Assembly (NCBI RefSeq): GCF_000708265.2
Contig: NZ_JCKI01000002.1
Location: 372,001-436,000, forward strand
From: Pedobacter sp. R20-19
GTDB lineage: Bacteria > Bacteroidota > Bacteroidia > Sphingobacteriales > Sphingobacteriaceae
Reading direction: 5' to 3'
Length of the DNA: 64,000 bases
Shown: positions 46,847 to 56,065 of the stretch, one piece after another
How the letters are laid out: each line of letters starts with the position of its first letter
How positions within the stretch are numbered: position 1 is the first letter of the stretch
Translations under genes and position numbers: made by a program
The notes under the pieces: generated by a model
Databases searched by the model: none
What the model was told of the DNA's origin: nothing
Seen by the model: the letters and a program-made list of their open reading frames with translations, nothing else

Positions 46847-48109
46847 TTAGAAAAACCCCATTCTATTTGAATCCAGTTTTAGGAAGATAAATAACAATAT
46901 GGTGAAACTCCATAGTGAGGAGCCACCGTAACTAATCAGGGGCAATGGAATTCCGATCACGGGAATGATGCCAATCGTCATGCCGATATTAATAAAAACG
47001 TGGAAGAAAAGTATACAGGCCACACTGTAACCGTAAACCCGTGAAAAGGTAGATCTTTGCCTTTCAGCGAGATTGATTAATCTTAATAACAGAAAAATAT
47101 ATAGTGCAATAACAACTGAACAGCCTAGAAATCCCCATTCTTCACCTATAGTAGAGAAGATAAAATCGGTACTTTGCTCGGGTACATACCCATATTTGGT
47201 TTGCGTACCTTCTAAGAAACCACGTCCTGTTACCTGTCCGGAGCCAATGGCAATTTGCGATTGAATCACATTATAACCAGCGCCTCTGTTATCGGTTTTA
47301 AGGCCAAGCATCAGCTCAATCCGACTTCTTTGGTGCGGGGCCAATACCTTTTCATAAGCCACTTTAATCAGAAATAAATAGCCAATAGCCAATACGGTAA
47401 CCAAAACAGTAGAGAAAATTATTTTCTGTTTCCTGCGATTATTGTAAATGAATAGTCCGGCAACTGCGGTAATTATGAGAATGAGAATGTATGTGGGTAC
47501 GAGGAAATCTGCAATAAACAGTACAATCATCCCCAGAAAGATCAATAGGAAATAACCTGATAAACCTTCACGATATAGGGGAAACATAAAGGCTAAAAAA
47601 ACCAATGCAGATCCTGTATCTGGCTGCAACATAATTAATACCAATGGTGCCCCAACAATTAGTGCGGCTATGGCAATGGATTTAAAATCTCTAAACTTCG
47701 GGTTAAAACTACCTACATACCTGGCCAGAAGCAATGCCGTGCCAAACTTGGCAAATTCTGCTGGTTGTAGCTTAAAGGAGCCGATGGCAATCCATGCCTG
47801 ATTCCCGGCCACTTTATTTCCAATGACTAAAACTGCCATTAAAAGCAGTAATGTGCCTCCATAAATAAAAGGAGAAAATACATTAAATACTCTTCCATCA
47901 AAAAGTAATATCGAAAGGCCCAGCACCAAACCCGTTAGCACGTAGATTAACTGCTTTCCATATAGGGTATTAAAATTGAATATAGCCGACTTTTCAGGAG
48001 GTACGGATGCAAAAATATTAATAAAACCAACTGCACAAAGGGCAATATAAATTAAAACAGTAATCCAGTCTACATTGAAAAAGAAACGATTTCCCTGTTG
48101 TTGCTGCAT
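46847..48109 (-). CDS. rodA: Rod-shape-determining glycosyltransferase
   Basis: 420 residues, about ten membrane helices; SEDS family. Seen: GNKVAGNQAWIAIGSFKLQPAEFAKFGTALLLARYV, LIMLQPDTGSALVFLAFMFPLYREG, FLEGTQTKYGYVPEQSTDFIFSTIGEEWGFLG and GIPLPLISYGGSSLW. It polymerises glycan strands for the elongasome together with PBP2, encoded 1 bp upstream. Last gene of the mreB-mreC-mreD-mrdA-rodA cluster. Confidence 0.96.
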   Translation of the reverse strand: MQQQQGNRFFFNVDWITVLIYIALCAVGFINIFASVPPEKSAIFNFNTLYGKQLIYVLTGLVLGLSILLFDGRVFNVFSPFIYGGTLLLLMAVLVIGNKVAGNQAWIAIGSFKLQPAEFAKFGTALLLARYVGSFNPKFRDFKSIAIAALIVGAPLVLIMLQPDTGSALVFLAFMFPLYREGLSGYFLLIFLGMIVLFIADFLVPTYILILIITAVAGLFIYNNRRKQKIIFSTVLVTVLAIGYLFLIKVAYEKVLAPHQRSRIELMLGLKTDNRGAGYNVIQSQIAIGSGQVTGRGFLEGTQTKYGYVPEQSTDFIFSTIGEEWGFLGCSVVIALYIFLLLRLINLAERQRSTFSRVYGYSVACILFFHVFINIGMTIGIIPVIGIPLPLISYGGSSLWSFTILLFIFLKLDSNRMGFF

Positions 48110-48110
48110 A

Positions 48111-50117
48111 TTATTTCTGGATTACAGGTTTATCGGTTAATACTGTCTTTAATTCTTTTGGTTTGGTAGAAACAGTTTTTATTGTGGCAGACCTCAATTT
48201 AAGGCTATCTTTTAATTTTTTTATGGAATCTAGCTTTTTAACTGAAATACTATCTGTTTTTACAGGCTTTGGTTTTTTAGTTTTATCAATGATGGCTGGC
48301 AATAGATTGGTTTCTGCAAATGCTTTAACCGTATAGCCATTTGCCTTTGGTTTAATGGAATCTGTTAAATATTTTTCTACAATAAAACTGGATATTGGTG
48401 CTGCATAAGATCCACCAAAACCACCATTTTCTACAATCACAGCTATGGCAATTTTAGGGTTATCCATTGGTGCAAAGCCTATAAATACAGAGTGATTTTT
48501 ACCATGTGGATTTTGTACAGTACCTGTTTTACCGCACATCAGAATATTTGGTATTCTTGATTCCTTTGCTGTCCCCCACGGACTATTAACTGCATCTCTC
48601 ATACCTTCTATCACTGGCTGAAAGTATTTTTCATCTATGCCTACATAGTTCTTTTCAAGGTATTCTTTTTTGACAACCTTTTTATCGCCGATACCTTTAA
48701 TTAAATGGGGTTTTAGATAATAACCGCGGTTCGCTATTGCCGCCATTACATTAGCCATTTGGAGTGGTGTAGAGGTGATTTCTCCCTGGCCAATGGCCTG
48801 AGAGATCACTGTAGTATATCCCCAGCGTTTGCCGTAAATTTTATCGTAATGATCTGCCTGATAAAAGATTCCCTTTTTTTCGAAGGGCATGTCTATGCCT
48901 AATTTTTGTCCGAAACCCCATTTTGCAATCTGATCATGCCAGTGCGCATAGGTCTGACGTTGATTTTTCATTCCATTTTTGGTGATGATATTCTGAAAAA
49001 CGTGACAGAAATAGGTATTGCAACTTCTCGCAATTCCACGCTGCATATTAATGGTGCCGTCAATGTGTTCGCATTTTACTTTATGATTTCCGGCCTGGTA
49101 ATAACCTGGGCAAGTAAAAGTTGTATTTGGATCAATAGCGCCATCTTGCAAGGCCACTAAAGCGTCTACAGGTTTAAATGATGATCCGGGTGAATATTGC
49201 CCTGCAATCGGGCGCACAATTTGTGGCCGATAAGGATTAGCCAATAAACCCATGTAGTTTTTACCCCAGTCTTTTCCAACAAGTTGATTCGGATCATAAC
49301 CCGGGCTGCTTACAAAAGCAAGAATTTCACCTGTTGAAGGCTCTATCGCGACAATAGCACCCACTTTATTTTTCATGAGTTCTTCACCAAGCCGTTGAAT
49401 TCTAATATCCAGAGAAGAGATTAAGCGATCACCAGAAACGGCATTTATATCATATTTACCAGCAGAATAACTTCCTTGTGCAATATTTTTGGCATCGTAG
49501 AGCATATTGATCACACCCTTTTCTCCACGTAAGAAATCTTCATATGAGCGCTCTAGTCCACTTTTGCCAATAAAATCACCTGGTTTATAATAGCCTTCCG
49601 ATTTTTCAATGTCATCTGGACTTACCTCTTTAACGTATCCAAAAAGTTGTCCGGCAATACTATCTGGGTAATGCCTTATGGTTCTGTCCTGCGTTCTAAA
49701 ACCAGGGAACCTATACATAATTTCCTGAAGACGGGCATAGGATTGTACTGAAATCTGACGGTCAAAAAAAGTAGCCTGATAAGCAGATTGTGCTTTGGCT
49801 TTTTTTAATTTCTTACGTACGTCTGCTACAGAAATTTCCAGTGCCTGTGCGAGTGCGAGGGTATCAAAGGGTTTAACCTCGCTTGGGGTTACCATCAAAT
49901 CGTATACGGGCTCATTTTGAACGATCACTTTCATGTTTCGATCTAAAATAGCACCACGTGCGGGATATTTATAAATTTTCCGTAAAACGTTGCTTTCTGC
50001 AGAAAGGAAGTATTTATCGCTCACCACCTGGATATAAAATAATTTCCCCAATAGAATCAGGGCGATTACAATAAATAATCCTTGAATGATATATTTTCGG
50101 TTAAATAATTGATCCAT
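48111..50117 (-). CDS. mrdA: Penicillin-binding protein 2 (elongasome transpeptidase)
   Basis: 668 residues. Single N-terminal membrane anchor (about residues 10-28), PBP dimerisation region (RGAILDRNMKVIVQNEPVYDLM), then the transpeptidase domain with SPGSSFKPVDALVAL (SxxK), SCNTYFCHV (SxN) and KTGTVQNPHGKNHSVFIGFAP (KTG). The C-terminal ~65 residues are an added low-complexity tail rich in Lys, Thr and Ser. Crosslinks peptidoglycan during elongation. Start overlaps the mreD stop; rodA follows 1 bp downstream. Confidence 0.96.
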   Translation of the reverse strand: MDQLFNRKYIIQGLFIVIALILLGKLFYIQVVSDKYFLSAESNVLRKIYKYPARGAILDRNMKVIVQNEPVYDLMVTPSEVKPFDTLALAQALEISVADVRKKLKKAKAQSAYQATFFDRQISVQSYARLQEIMYRFPGFRTQDRTIRHYPDSIAGQLFGYVKEVSPDDIEKSEGYYKPGDFIGKSGLERSYEDFLRGEKGVINMLYDAKNIAQGSYSAGKYDINAVSGDRLISSLDIRIQRLGEELMKNKVGAIVAIEPSTGEILAFVSSPGYDPNQLVGKDWGKNYMGLLANPYRPQIVRPIAGQYSPGSSFKPVDALVALQDGAIDPNTTFTCPGYYQAGNHKVKCEHIDGTINMQRGIARSCNTYFCHVFQNIITKNGMKNQRQTYAHWHDQIAKWGFGQKLGIDMPFEKKGIFYQADHYDKIYGKRWGYTTVISQAIGQGEITSTPLQMANVMAAIANRGYYLKPHLIKGIGDKKVVKKEYLEKNYVGIDEKYFQPVIEGMRDAVNSPWGTAKESRIPNILMCGKTGTVQNPHGKNHSVFIGFAPMDNPKIAIAVIVENGGFGGSYAAPISSFIVEKYLTDSIKPKANGYTVKAFAETNLLPAIIDKTKKPKPVKTDSISVKKLDSIKKLKDSLKLRSATIKTVSTKPKELKTVLTDKPVIQK

Positions 50118-50632
50118 TAGCGCGACGTTCTTTTATAGAATATAAACTCTACCAATAAAATAATAAGCAGTGTAAAGATACAACTTAAGCCGCATCTCAT
50201 TAAGGTATAACCAATTTCTGATAACCTAAATGTTTCTAAAAAGAACAGCACCAAATGGTGCGCAATCACACAAAGAAAAGCATAAAGTGAAAACCACTGG
50301 AAACCCATGTAACTTAACGATGGTTCCGGGTCGTCAATTGCGTCTCGGTTTAAACTTATGGAAATAAAAGAAATCCTGACAAAGGCTAGTACAACACAGG
50401 CTGTAGCATGTACCCCCATGGTATCATAAAAAGCATCGAGTGTTAAACCTGTTCCAAAAGCCAGTAAATACAGCAAAATGTTTGGTATACCAAATGGTAA
50501 AAGCAGGAGGAATAGGATATAAATAAATGGCGTGGAAAGGTCGTAAAAACCCATATTCTTGAGCAGAAAAATCTGAACAAAAAGCAGGATACACCACCTG
50601 ATAATATTTACGATTATGATTCTGCTATTCAT
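50117..50632 (-). CDS. mreD: Rod-shape-determining protein MreD
   Basis: 171 residues, about five membrane segments (IVNIIRWCILLFVQIFLL, FIYILFLLLLPFGIPNILLYLLAF, LSCIFTLLIILLVEFIF). Weakly conserved in sequence as is usual for MreD; the identification rests on position between mreC and mrdA and on membrane topology. Overlaps mreC by 8 bp and touches the mrdA start. Confidence 0.85.
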   Translation of the reverse strand: MNSRIIIVNIIRWCILLFVQIFLLKNMGFYDLSTPFIYILFLLLLPFGIPNILLYLLAFGTGLTLDAFYDTMGVHATACVVLAFVRISFISISLNRDAIDDPEPSLSYMGFQWFSLYAFLCVIAHHLVLFFLETFRLSEIGYTLMRCGLSCIFTLLIILLVEFIFYKRTSR

Positions 50633-51464
50633 TCGGTTTCACTAAACTTTCTAGAGCTTTTTGTTCTTCAGCCTTTTTGTCTTTGATCACGTAAACGTAT
50701 TGTAAAGTACTAAAATCAGTCACCAGATTTAATTCTCCTGATAAGAAATTATCATTGGTGGCTACGTTAGGTTTAATAATTTTTCCTACAAAAATGCCGG
50801 CAGGGAAGGAGCCGTATCCTGATGTTACGACTGAATCGCCCACATACATTTTAATGTGATTGGGTACTTCTTTAATAAATGCTTTTCTGATGTCGAAATT
50901 GCCATCGCCCCAAACCAAAGAGCCGAGCGCATGATTTTTCTTTAAACTTACACTGATCCGGGTGTCTTTATGTAAAAGAGACTGAATGGTTGCCAGGTGC
51001 TCGGAAACATCTCTGATTAATCCTACTACACCCCGTTGAGGGGCAATTACGGCCATCCCGTTTCGAATTCCATCTAAACTCCCTTTATTGATGGTCATGA
51101 TGTTATTACGCAGGGTAACTGAATTTTTAACCACTTTGGCTGCCAGATAGGTATATTGCTGATCGGTTAAGGTATCAATTACTTTAACGTCTTTAGCCGT
51201 ATCAATGGTGTTTAAAGCCAGTAGCTGACTCTTAAGTTTAGCATTTTCAGCGGCTAAACTATCGTTAACCATGCCCAGGTTTAAATATCTTTTAAAAATA
51301 TTTAGTCTTTCGTAAGCCGTTCCAATAACTTCATTTGAAGAATTCAGGGTTACACTCCTTTGATAGGCATTATTTTTTACGGTGAGGTAAATCCCGATAA
51401 GGGAAAAAATAATAAACAAAAAAAATGCGTTGTATCTGCTGACAAAAATCCAAAGGTTACGCAT
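50625..51464 (-). CDS. mreC: Rod-shape-determining protein MreC
   Basis: 279 residues. One N-terminal membrane helix (YNAFFLFIIFSLIGIYLTVK), a coiled segment (NLGMVNDSLAAENAKLKSQLLAL), then two beta-barrel domains (NKGSLDGIRNGMAVIAPQRGVVGLIRDV; VVTSGYGSFPAGIFVGKI). It links cytoplasmic MreB to the periplasmic synthases. It is separated from mreB by a four-helix-bundle gene. Confidence 0.94.
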   Translation of the reverse strand: MRNLWIFVSRYNAFFLFIIFSLIGIYLTVKNNAYQRSVTLNSSNEVIGTAYERLNIFKRYLNLGMVNDSLAAENAKLKSQLLALNTIDTAKDVKVIDTLTDQQYTYLAAKVVKNSVTLRNNIMTINKGSLDGIRNGMAVIAPQRGVVGLIRDVSEHLATIQSLLHKDTRISVSLKKNHALGSLVWGDGNFDIRKAFIKEVPNHIKMYVGDSVVTSGYGSFPAGIFVGKIIKPNVATNDNFLSGELNLVTDFSTLQYVYVIKDKKAEEQKALESLVKPNE

Positions 51465-51523
51465 GCTAATTTACGGGTTTAGATTTACGATTTAAGATTG
51501 CCGGCATAGTTTCCAATTCAGAT

Positions 51524-51895
51524 TTAAGATGTTTTACGATTTTGTTCGTTTTTTCTGATAGTAATAATGGAAGAAACTATAATTGAAAGTAATTCATTTC
51601 CTTCTTTCCAGTTTTTAAGTATCTCTGCTTTTAAATCAGGGTTAAATTCTTCCAACAACTCAAGAAAAAACATCGATTCATCTAATTCTTCTTCTACAAT
51701 TTTTAATTTATTCAAAAAATCAGCAGTTGATTTAGCTCTGCATGCTGCCCTATAATTGGCACCTACAGAACTTGAGCATCGAACCAGTTGATTTGAATAA
51801 TTTTTATTTAAAACGTTGTACGGTAAAGAAATTATTAATTTTCCTATTGATATAGAATATGCTTTGGTTCTAATTTTTAACGTCTCGCTATTCAT
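51524..51895 (-). CDS. Four-helix-bundle protein (23S rRNA IVS / S23 type) inside the mre cluster
   Basis: 123 residues from the ATG at 51895. Sequence features of the S23/IVP four-helix family: LKIRTKAYSISIGKLIISLPY, SNQLVRCSSSVGANYRAACRAKSTADFLNKLKIVEEELDESMFFLELLEEF. These proteins were first noticed in intervening sequences of 23S rRNA genes, and solo copies are common in Bacteroidota. It lies between mreB (36 bp upstream) and mreC (59 bp downstream) in the same direction. Function unknown; probably mobile in evolution. Confidence 0.88.
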   Translation of the reverse strand: MNSETLKIRTKAYSISIGKLIISLPYNVLNKNYSNQLVRCSSSVGANYRAACRAKSTADFLNKLKIVEEELDESMFFLELLEEFNPDLKAEILKNWKEGNELLSIIVSSIITIRKNEQNRKTS

Positions 51896-51931
51896 CAATC
51901 GTCAATCTAAAATCTACATTCGTAACTGCGC

Positions 51932-52954
51932 TTATTGCATTAAGAATTTATATCCGCCAATGTTTTTCAACGCAATACCTGTACCACGAACTACTGCACG
52001 AAGTGGATCTTCGGCAACGTGTACTGGTAATTTTGTTTTTGCTGCAACTCGTTTATCTAAGCCTCTCAATAACGCACCGCCACCTGTTAAATAAATACCC
52101 GTTTGGTAAATATCTGCAGAAAGCTCTGGAGGTGTAATCTCTAATGCTTTTAAAATGGCTTCTTCAATTTTAGAGATCGATTTATCTAAACAATGTGCAA
52201 TTTCAGTATAAGAAACAGTGATTTGTTTTGGAACACCCGTCATTAAATCACGACCTTGAACAGCGAAATCAGCTGGCGCATCCTGTAACTCTGGTAATGC
52301 TGCACCCACTTCAATTTTAATTTTTTCTGCGGTACGGTCACCAATCATGATGTTATGCTGGCGGCGGATATAATTTACGATATCTGAATCGAAGTTATCT
52401 CCTGCCACACGGATAGACTGATCACAAACGATACCTGATAAGGCAATCACCGCAATTTCAGTAGTACCACCACCGATATCGATGATCATGTTGCCCATTG
52501 GTTCTTCTACGTCGATTCCAATCCCTACGGCAGCAGCCATGGGTTCGTGAATAAGATAAACTTCTTTTGCTCCGGCAATCTCAGCAGAATCACGTACTGC
52601 ACGTTTTTCTACTTCAGTGATTCCTGATGGGATACAGATTACCATCCTTAAGGAAGGAAACATCCAGCCTTTACCACCATTCAACATGCGAATCATGCCT
52701 TTAATCATGGCTTCAGCAGCGTTGAAATCAGCAATAACACCGTCTTTTAAGGGGCGTACTGTCTTGATGTTATCGTGGGTTTTTCCCTCCATTTGCATCG
52801 CCTGACGGCCGATAGCAATGACTTTGTTTGTTGTGCGATCAAAAGCAACTATAGATGGTTCATCTACAACAACTTTATCATTATGTATAATTAGGGTATT
52901 CGCAGTACCTAAATCGATGGCAACTTCCTGCGTAAACCAATTGAATAATCCCAT
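51932..52954 (-). CDS. mreB: Rod-shape-determining actin homologue MreB
   Basis: 340 residues, normal length. Actin-fold motifs: MGLFNWFTQEVAIDLGTANTLIIHNDKVVVDEPS (phosphate 1), the MIIDIGGGTTEIAV loop (phosphate 2), YLIHEPMAAAVGIGIDV (connect), and the adenosine-binding GIYLTGGGALLRGLDKRV. It polymerises beneath the membrane and directs cell-wall elongation. First gene of the cluster; the -7 box lies about 27 bp upstream. Confidence 0.98.
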   Translation of the reverse strand: MGLFNWFTQEVAIDLGTANTLIIHNDKVVVDEPSIVAFDRTTNKVIAIGRQAMQMEGKTHDNIKTVRPLKDGVIADFNAAEAMIKGMIRMLNGGKGWMFPSLRMVICIPSGITEVEKRAVRDSAEIAGAKEVYLIHEPMAAAVGIGIDVEEPMGNMIIDIGGGTTEIAVIALSGIVCDQSIRVAGDNFDSDIVNYIRRQHNIMIGDRTAEKIKIEVGAALPELQDAPADFAVQGRDLMTGVPKQITVSYTEIAHCLDKSISKIEEAILKALEITPPELSADIYQTGIYLTGGGALLRGLDKRVAAKTKLPVHVAEDPLRAVVRGTGIALKNIGGYKFLMQ

Positions 52955-52980
52955 GTATGAGTTTTAATTTCTTAATTTAT

Positions 52981-52988
52981 CAAATCTA
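52981..52988 (-). promoter_or_regulatory. -7 box of the mre operon
   Basis: On the minus strand TAGATTTG (52981-52988 on plus: CAAATCTA) matches TAnnTTTG. The start point would be near 52975, some 20 bp before the mreB ATG. Confidence 0.55.
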
Positions 52989-53048
52989 TACTATTCCTAA
53001 TGTAAAAATAGCTTTTTTATTGTTTTAAGTTTTATTTTCTTTAGCAAC

Positions 53049-53127
53049 AAGCTGAAAGATTAAAGCTCAAAGCTTAAAGCTGTGGATAATGTGCTTTAGG
53101 CTTTTGTCTTTTCGCTTTTCTGCTTAA
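53049..53127. repeat. Inverted heptad arrays after purH
   Basis: Left words AAGCTGA, AAGATTA, AAGCTCA, AAGCTTA, AAGCTGT (53049-53083); right words GCTTTAG, GCTTTTG, TCTTTTC, GCTTTTC, TGCTTAA (53093-53127), ending 2 bp before the purH stop. The halves are complementary in phase, so the RNA could fold into a long imperfect hairpin with AAAGC/GCTTT pairs every 7 nt. Confidence 0.85.
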
Positions 53128-53128
53128 A

Positions 53129-54655
53129 CTAGTGTTTAAAGTGTCTAACGCCTGTAGTTACCATTGCAATGCCTTTTTCATTTGCTTTTGCTACAGAATC
53201 TGCATCTTTTATAGAGCCACCTGGTTGTAAAACAGCAGTAATTCCGGCCTCAGCAGCAATCTCTACACAATCAGGGAAAGGGAAGAAGGCATCAGATGCC
53301 ATTGCACAGCCCTTCACGCTGAATCCGAATGAAGCAGCTTTATCAATCGCTTGTCTTAAAGCATCTACGCGTGAGGTTTGACCAACACCGCTTGCAATTA
53401 ATACGTCATCTTTCACCAAAACAATGGTGTTGGATTTGGTATGCTTTACAATTTTATTGGCGAAATATAAGTCTTTTAATTCTTGTGCTGTTGGTGCTTT
53501 GTCGGTAACAGTTGTCATTTGTTCCGGACCTTCGATAATTAAATCTTTATCTTGTTCAATTACGCCGTTTAATAATGTTTTGAATTGTTTTTTACTCAAT
53601 TCAACTTCGTTACGTTTTAAAATAACGCGGTTTTTCTTTTTGCTAAACAATTCTACCGCTTCTGGCTGGTAAGCAGGTGCAATTAATACTTCGAAAAATA
53701 AGTTGTTAATTTCTTCTGCGGTAGCTAAATCTACTTCCACATTGGTAATTAAAACACCACCAAAAGCAGAAACCGGATCGCAAGCCAATGCATCCAGCCA
53801 AGCTTGTTTTACCGTTGGGCGAGAGGCAATACCGCAAGCATTGGTATGTTTCAAGATGGCGAAAGTTGGATCTTCGAATTCATCAATTAAGGCTACAGCT
53901 GCATCAACATCTACCAGGTTATTATAGGAGAGTTCTTTTCCATTTAATTTGGTAAACATGGCGTCAAGGTTCCCATAAAATACGGCACCTTGATGTGGGT
54001 TTTCGCCATAACGCAAAGTTTTAGCTTCAATTACGCTTTGTTTAAAAACATCAAGAGGCTCTTCTTGATTAAAATAGTTGAAGATGGCAGTATCGTAGTG
54101 AGATGAGGTATGGAAAGCGGTTTTAGCGAAAGATTTACGTTGGGCTAAAGTGGTTTCACCATTTTGTTCTTCGAGTTGTGCTTGTAAAGTTGGGTAATCG
54201 TTTTTGGAAGCGATAATCACTACGTCATTGAAGTTTTTCGCAGCTGCACGGATGAGTGAAATACCGCCGATGTCAATTTTTTCAATAATTTCTTCGGGTG
54301 TTCCGCCCGCTTTTACAGTTTCTTCGAATGGGTAAAGGTCAACAATTACCAGGTCAATTTCAGGGATTTCGTATGCTGCAATTTGTTCCTGATCGCCCGC
54401 TAACGCTCTGCGGTTTAAAATTCCACCAAAAACTTTTGGATGCAAGGTTTTAACACGTCCACCTAAAATTGATGGGTATCCTGTTAAATCTTCAACTGCT
54501 GTAACGGGTAAATTTAAATCTTTAATAAATTGCTCTGTTCCGCCGGTAGAGAATAACTGAACGCCCTGAGCGGCCAATAATTTTACCAATGGTTCTAAAC
54601 CATCCTTATAATATACTGAAATTAAAGCGTTTTTAATTTTAATGGACTGACTCAT
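53129..54655 (-). CDS. purH: Bifunctional AICAR transformylase/IMP cyclohydrolase
   Basis: 508 residues from the ATG at 54655; eight extra upstream residues in the open frame are unlikely. N-terminal MGS-like cyclohydrolase: ISVYYKDGLEPLVKLLAAQGVQLFSTGGT and GRVKTLHPKVFGGILNRR. The central-to-C-terminal transformylase has RYGENPHQGAVFYG, LKHTNACGIA and AGITAVLQPGGSIKDADSVAKANEKGIAMV. Last two steps of IMP synthesis, cytoplasm. Beside mreB as commonly seen in Bacteroidota. Confidence 0.97.
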   Translation of the reverse strand: MSQSIKIKNALISVYYKDGLEPLVKLLAAQGVQLFSTGGTEQFIKDLNLPVTAVEDLTGYPSILGGRVKTLHPKVFGGILNRRALAGDQEQIAAYEIPEIDLVIVDLYPFEETVKAGGTPEEIIEKIDIGGISLIRAAAKNFNDVVIIASKNDYPTLQAQLEEQNGETTLAQRKSFAKTAFHTSSHYDTAIFNYFNQEEPLDVFKQSVIEAKTLRYGENPHQGAVFYGNLDAMFTKLNGKELSYNNLVDVDAAVALIDEFEDPTFAILKHTNACGIASRPTVKQAWLDALACDPVSAFGGVLITNVEVDLATAEEINNLFFEVLIAPAYQPEAVELFSKKKNRVILKRNEVELSKKQFKTLLNGVIEQDKDLIIEGPEQMTTVTDKAPTAQELKDLYFANKIVKHTKSNTIVLVKDDVLIASGVGQTSRVDALRQAIDKAASFGFSVKGCAMASDAFFPFPDCVEIAAEAGITAVLQPGGSIKDADSVAKANEKGIAMVTTGVRHFKH

Positions 54656-54676
54656 TCTACTGTAAATTTTGAGCCG

Positions 54677-54684
54677 CAAAGGTA
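54677..54684 (-). promoter_or_regulatory. -7 box of purH
   Basis: On the minus strand TACCTTTG matches TAnnTTTG; the box ends 22 bp before the purH ATG. No clear -33 box. Confidence 0.6.
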
Positions 54685-54902
54685 GTAAAAGAGGATGGTT
54701 TTTTTGTTATGTTGGAGAGGGAAAAATATGCGAATGGTTCGTCCTTTAGATTATTGCATAGTGAAACAGCAAAATCTGCGAAACTTGTTGCTAAATGCCT
54801 GATTTTAATATAACAACTGTTATTGGCGTCTCGCTGAGACCCCCTTACTACTAATAGCGTTGTTCAGAATGCTTTATATTTAGATTAAAGTGTAACAAAG
54901 TG
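54685..54902. other. Start of the gene-free repeat region
   Basis: About 220 bp upstream of purH without genes. GTCTC-GCT-GAGAC near 54828-54840 forms a small hairpin. Otherwise nothing recognised before the A repeats begin. Confidence 0.35.
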
Positions 54903-55140
54903 CAAAGATCTCTCCGCTGCGGTCGAGATGACGATGGTATTGTAGTGAGATTTATTTTCTCTCGCCCTTTCCCTTTCAGGGGAAAGGTGCCGATAGGCGG
55001 ACAGGGGTTTGAATATTATTATGGTACAAAGATCTCTCCACTGCGGTCGAGATGACGATGGTATTGTCGTGAGATTTAATTTTCTCTCGCCCTTTCCCTT
55101 TCAGGGGAAAGGTGCCGATAGGCGGATAGGGGTTTAAGGC
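54903..55140. repeat. A-type repeat, two tandem copies
   Basis: Two units of about 120 bp, starting at 54903 and 55026. Each begins with CAAAGATCTCTCC, a GCTGCGGTCGAGATGACG segment (ACTGCGG in the second), and a CCTTTCC/GGAAAGG hairpin followed by GTGCCGATAGGCGG. A tail with the palindrome GATAGCTATC follows (to about 55200). A third full copy with the same tail lies at 56398-56560. Confidence 0.85.
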
Positions 55141-55251
55141 GCTTGCTATGTAATACGATCGTGATCGGATAGCTATCGGATTCTGCGCAGGCGGGAATCT
55201 TAATGCTTTCGCTATTATTGTGAAATAAAATAGGTTTGCCCTTCGCTCAGA

Positions 55252-55590
55252 CTTGCTTCGGTACCGATGTGAAATCGGTACAACTTCGCCGCCACCGAGG
55301 GGCTCTTACTTTTTTGCTTGATCAAAAAAGTAACAAAACCGAGCTTTTCTGCGAGCTCATGAATACCTATAAAAACATAAATAACTTATGAATAATATCA
55401 AGGCTTGGACCTGATGTCGGATAAATTCGTTAAAGCTTTTATAGCGGCAGCACAAGTTCCGACGAAAGGTCGGAAAGGGTGCGCTGCCTTGGGTTGTTGG
55501 GTATGAAAGTTTGTGGAGGAAGCTTTAAACGTTTTCTCCTTCCATCATTTCCGAGGCCGTATAGCATGATGCAGATTGCATGGAGCAGAG
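55252..55590. repeat. B-type structured repeat, copy 1
   Basis: About 338 bp with several hairpins in order: GTACCGAT/ATCGGTAC, then TTACTTTTTTG/CAAAAAAGTAA around CTTGAT (55306-55333), then GAGCT/AGCTC, and an outer GGCAGC/GCTGCC enclosing TTCCGAC/GTCGGAA (55457-55475). Open frames across it (PPPRGSYFF-like) look incidental. Confidence 0.85.
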
Positions 55591-55639
55591 ACAAGCATCC
55601 GAAGAGATATGTTTTTGGAACTTTGAGGGGCACACTAGG

Positions 55640-55680
55640 CCGTCATCTCGACCGTAGCGGAGAGATTTTTGCACATGGCT
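55640..55680. repeat. Inverted partial A repeat
   Basis: GTCATCTCGACCGTAGCGG followed by AGAGATTTTTGCAC is the reverse complement of the A-repeat head, with small changes. It lies between B copies 1 and 2. Confidence 0.75.
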
Positions 55681-55684
55681 CAGT

Positions 55685-56023
55685 CTTGCTTCGGTACCGA
55701 TGTGAAATCGGTACAACTTCGCCGCCACCGAGGGGCTCTTACTTTTTTGCTTGATCAAAAAAGTAACAAAACCGAGCTTTTCTGCGAGCTCATGAATACC
55801 TATAAAAACATAAATAACTTATGAATAATATCAAGGCTTGGATCTGATGTCGGATAAATTCGTTCAAGCTTTTATAGCGGCAGCACAAGTTCCGACGAAA
55901 GGTCGGAAAGGGTGCGCTGCCTTGGGTTGTTGGTTATGAAAGTTTGTGGCCGAAGCTTTAAACGTTTTCTCCTTCCATCATTTCCCAGGCCGGTGGGCAG
56001 GGTGGAGATAGCATGGAGCAGAT
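55685..56023. repeat. B-type structured repeat, copy 2
   Basis: Near-identical to copy 1 (433 bp downstream), with the same hairpins and few substitutions. Confidence 0.85.
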
Positions 56024-56065
56024 GTTTATGTTTACTTACTAATTAGAAATTGCCTTTCGCTGGGT

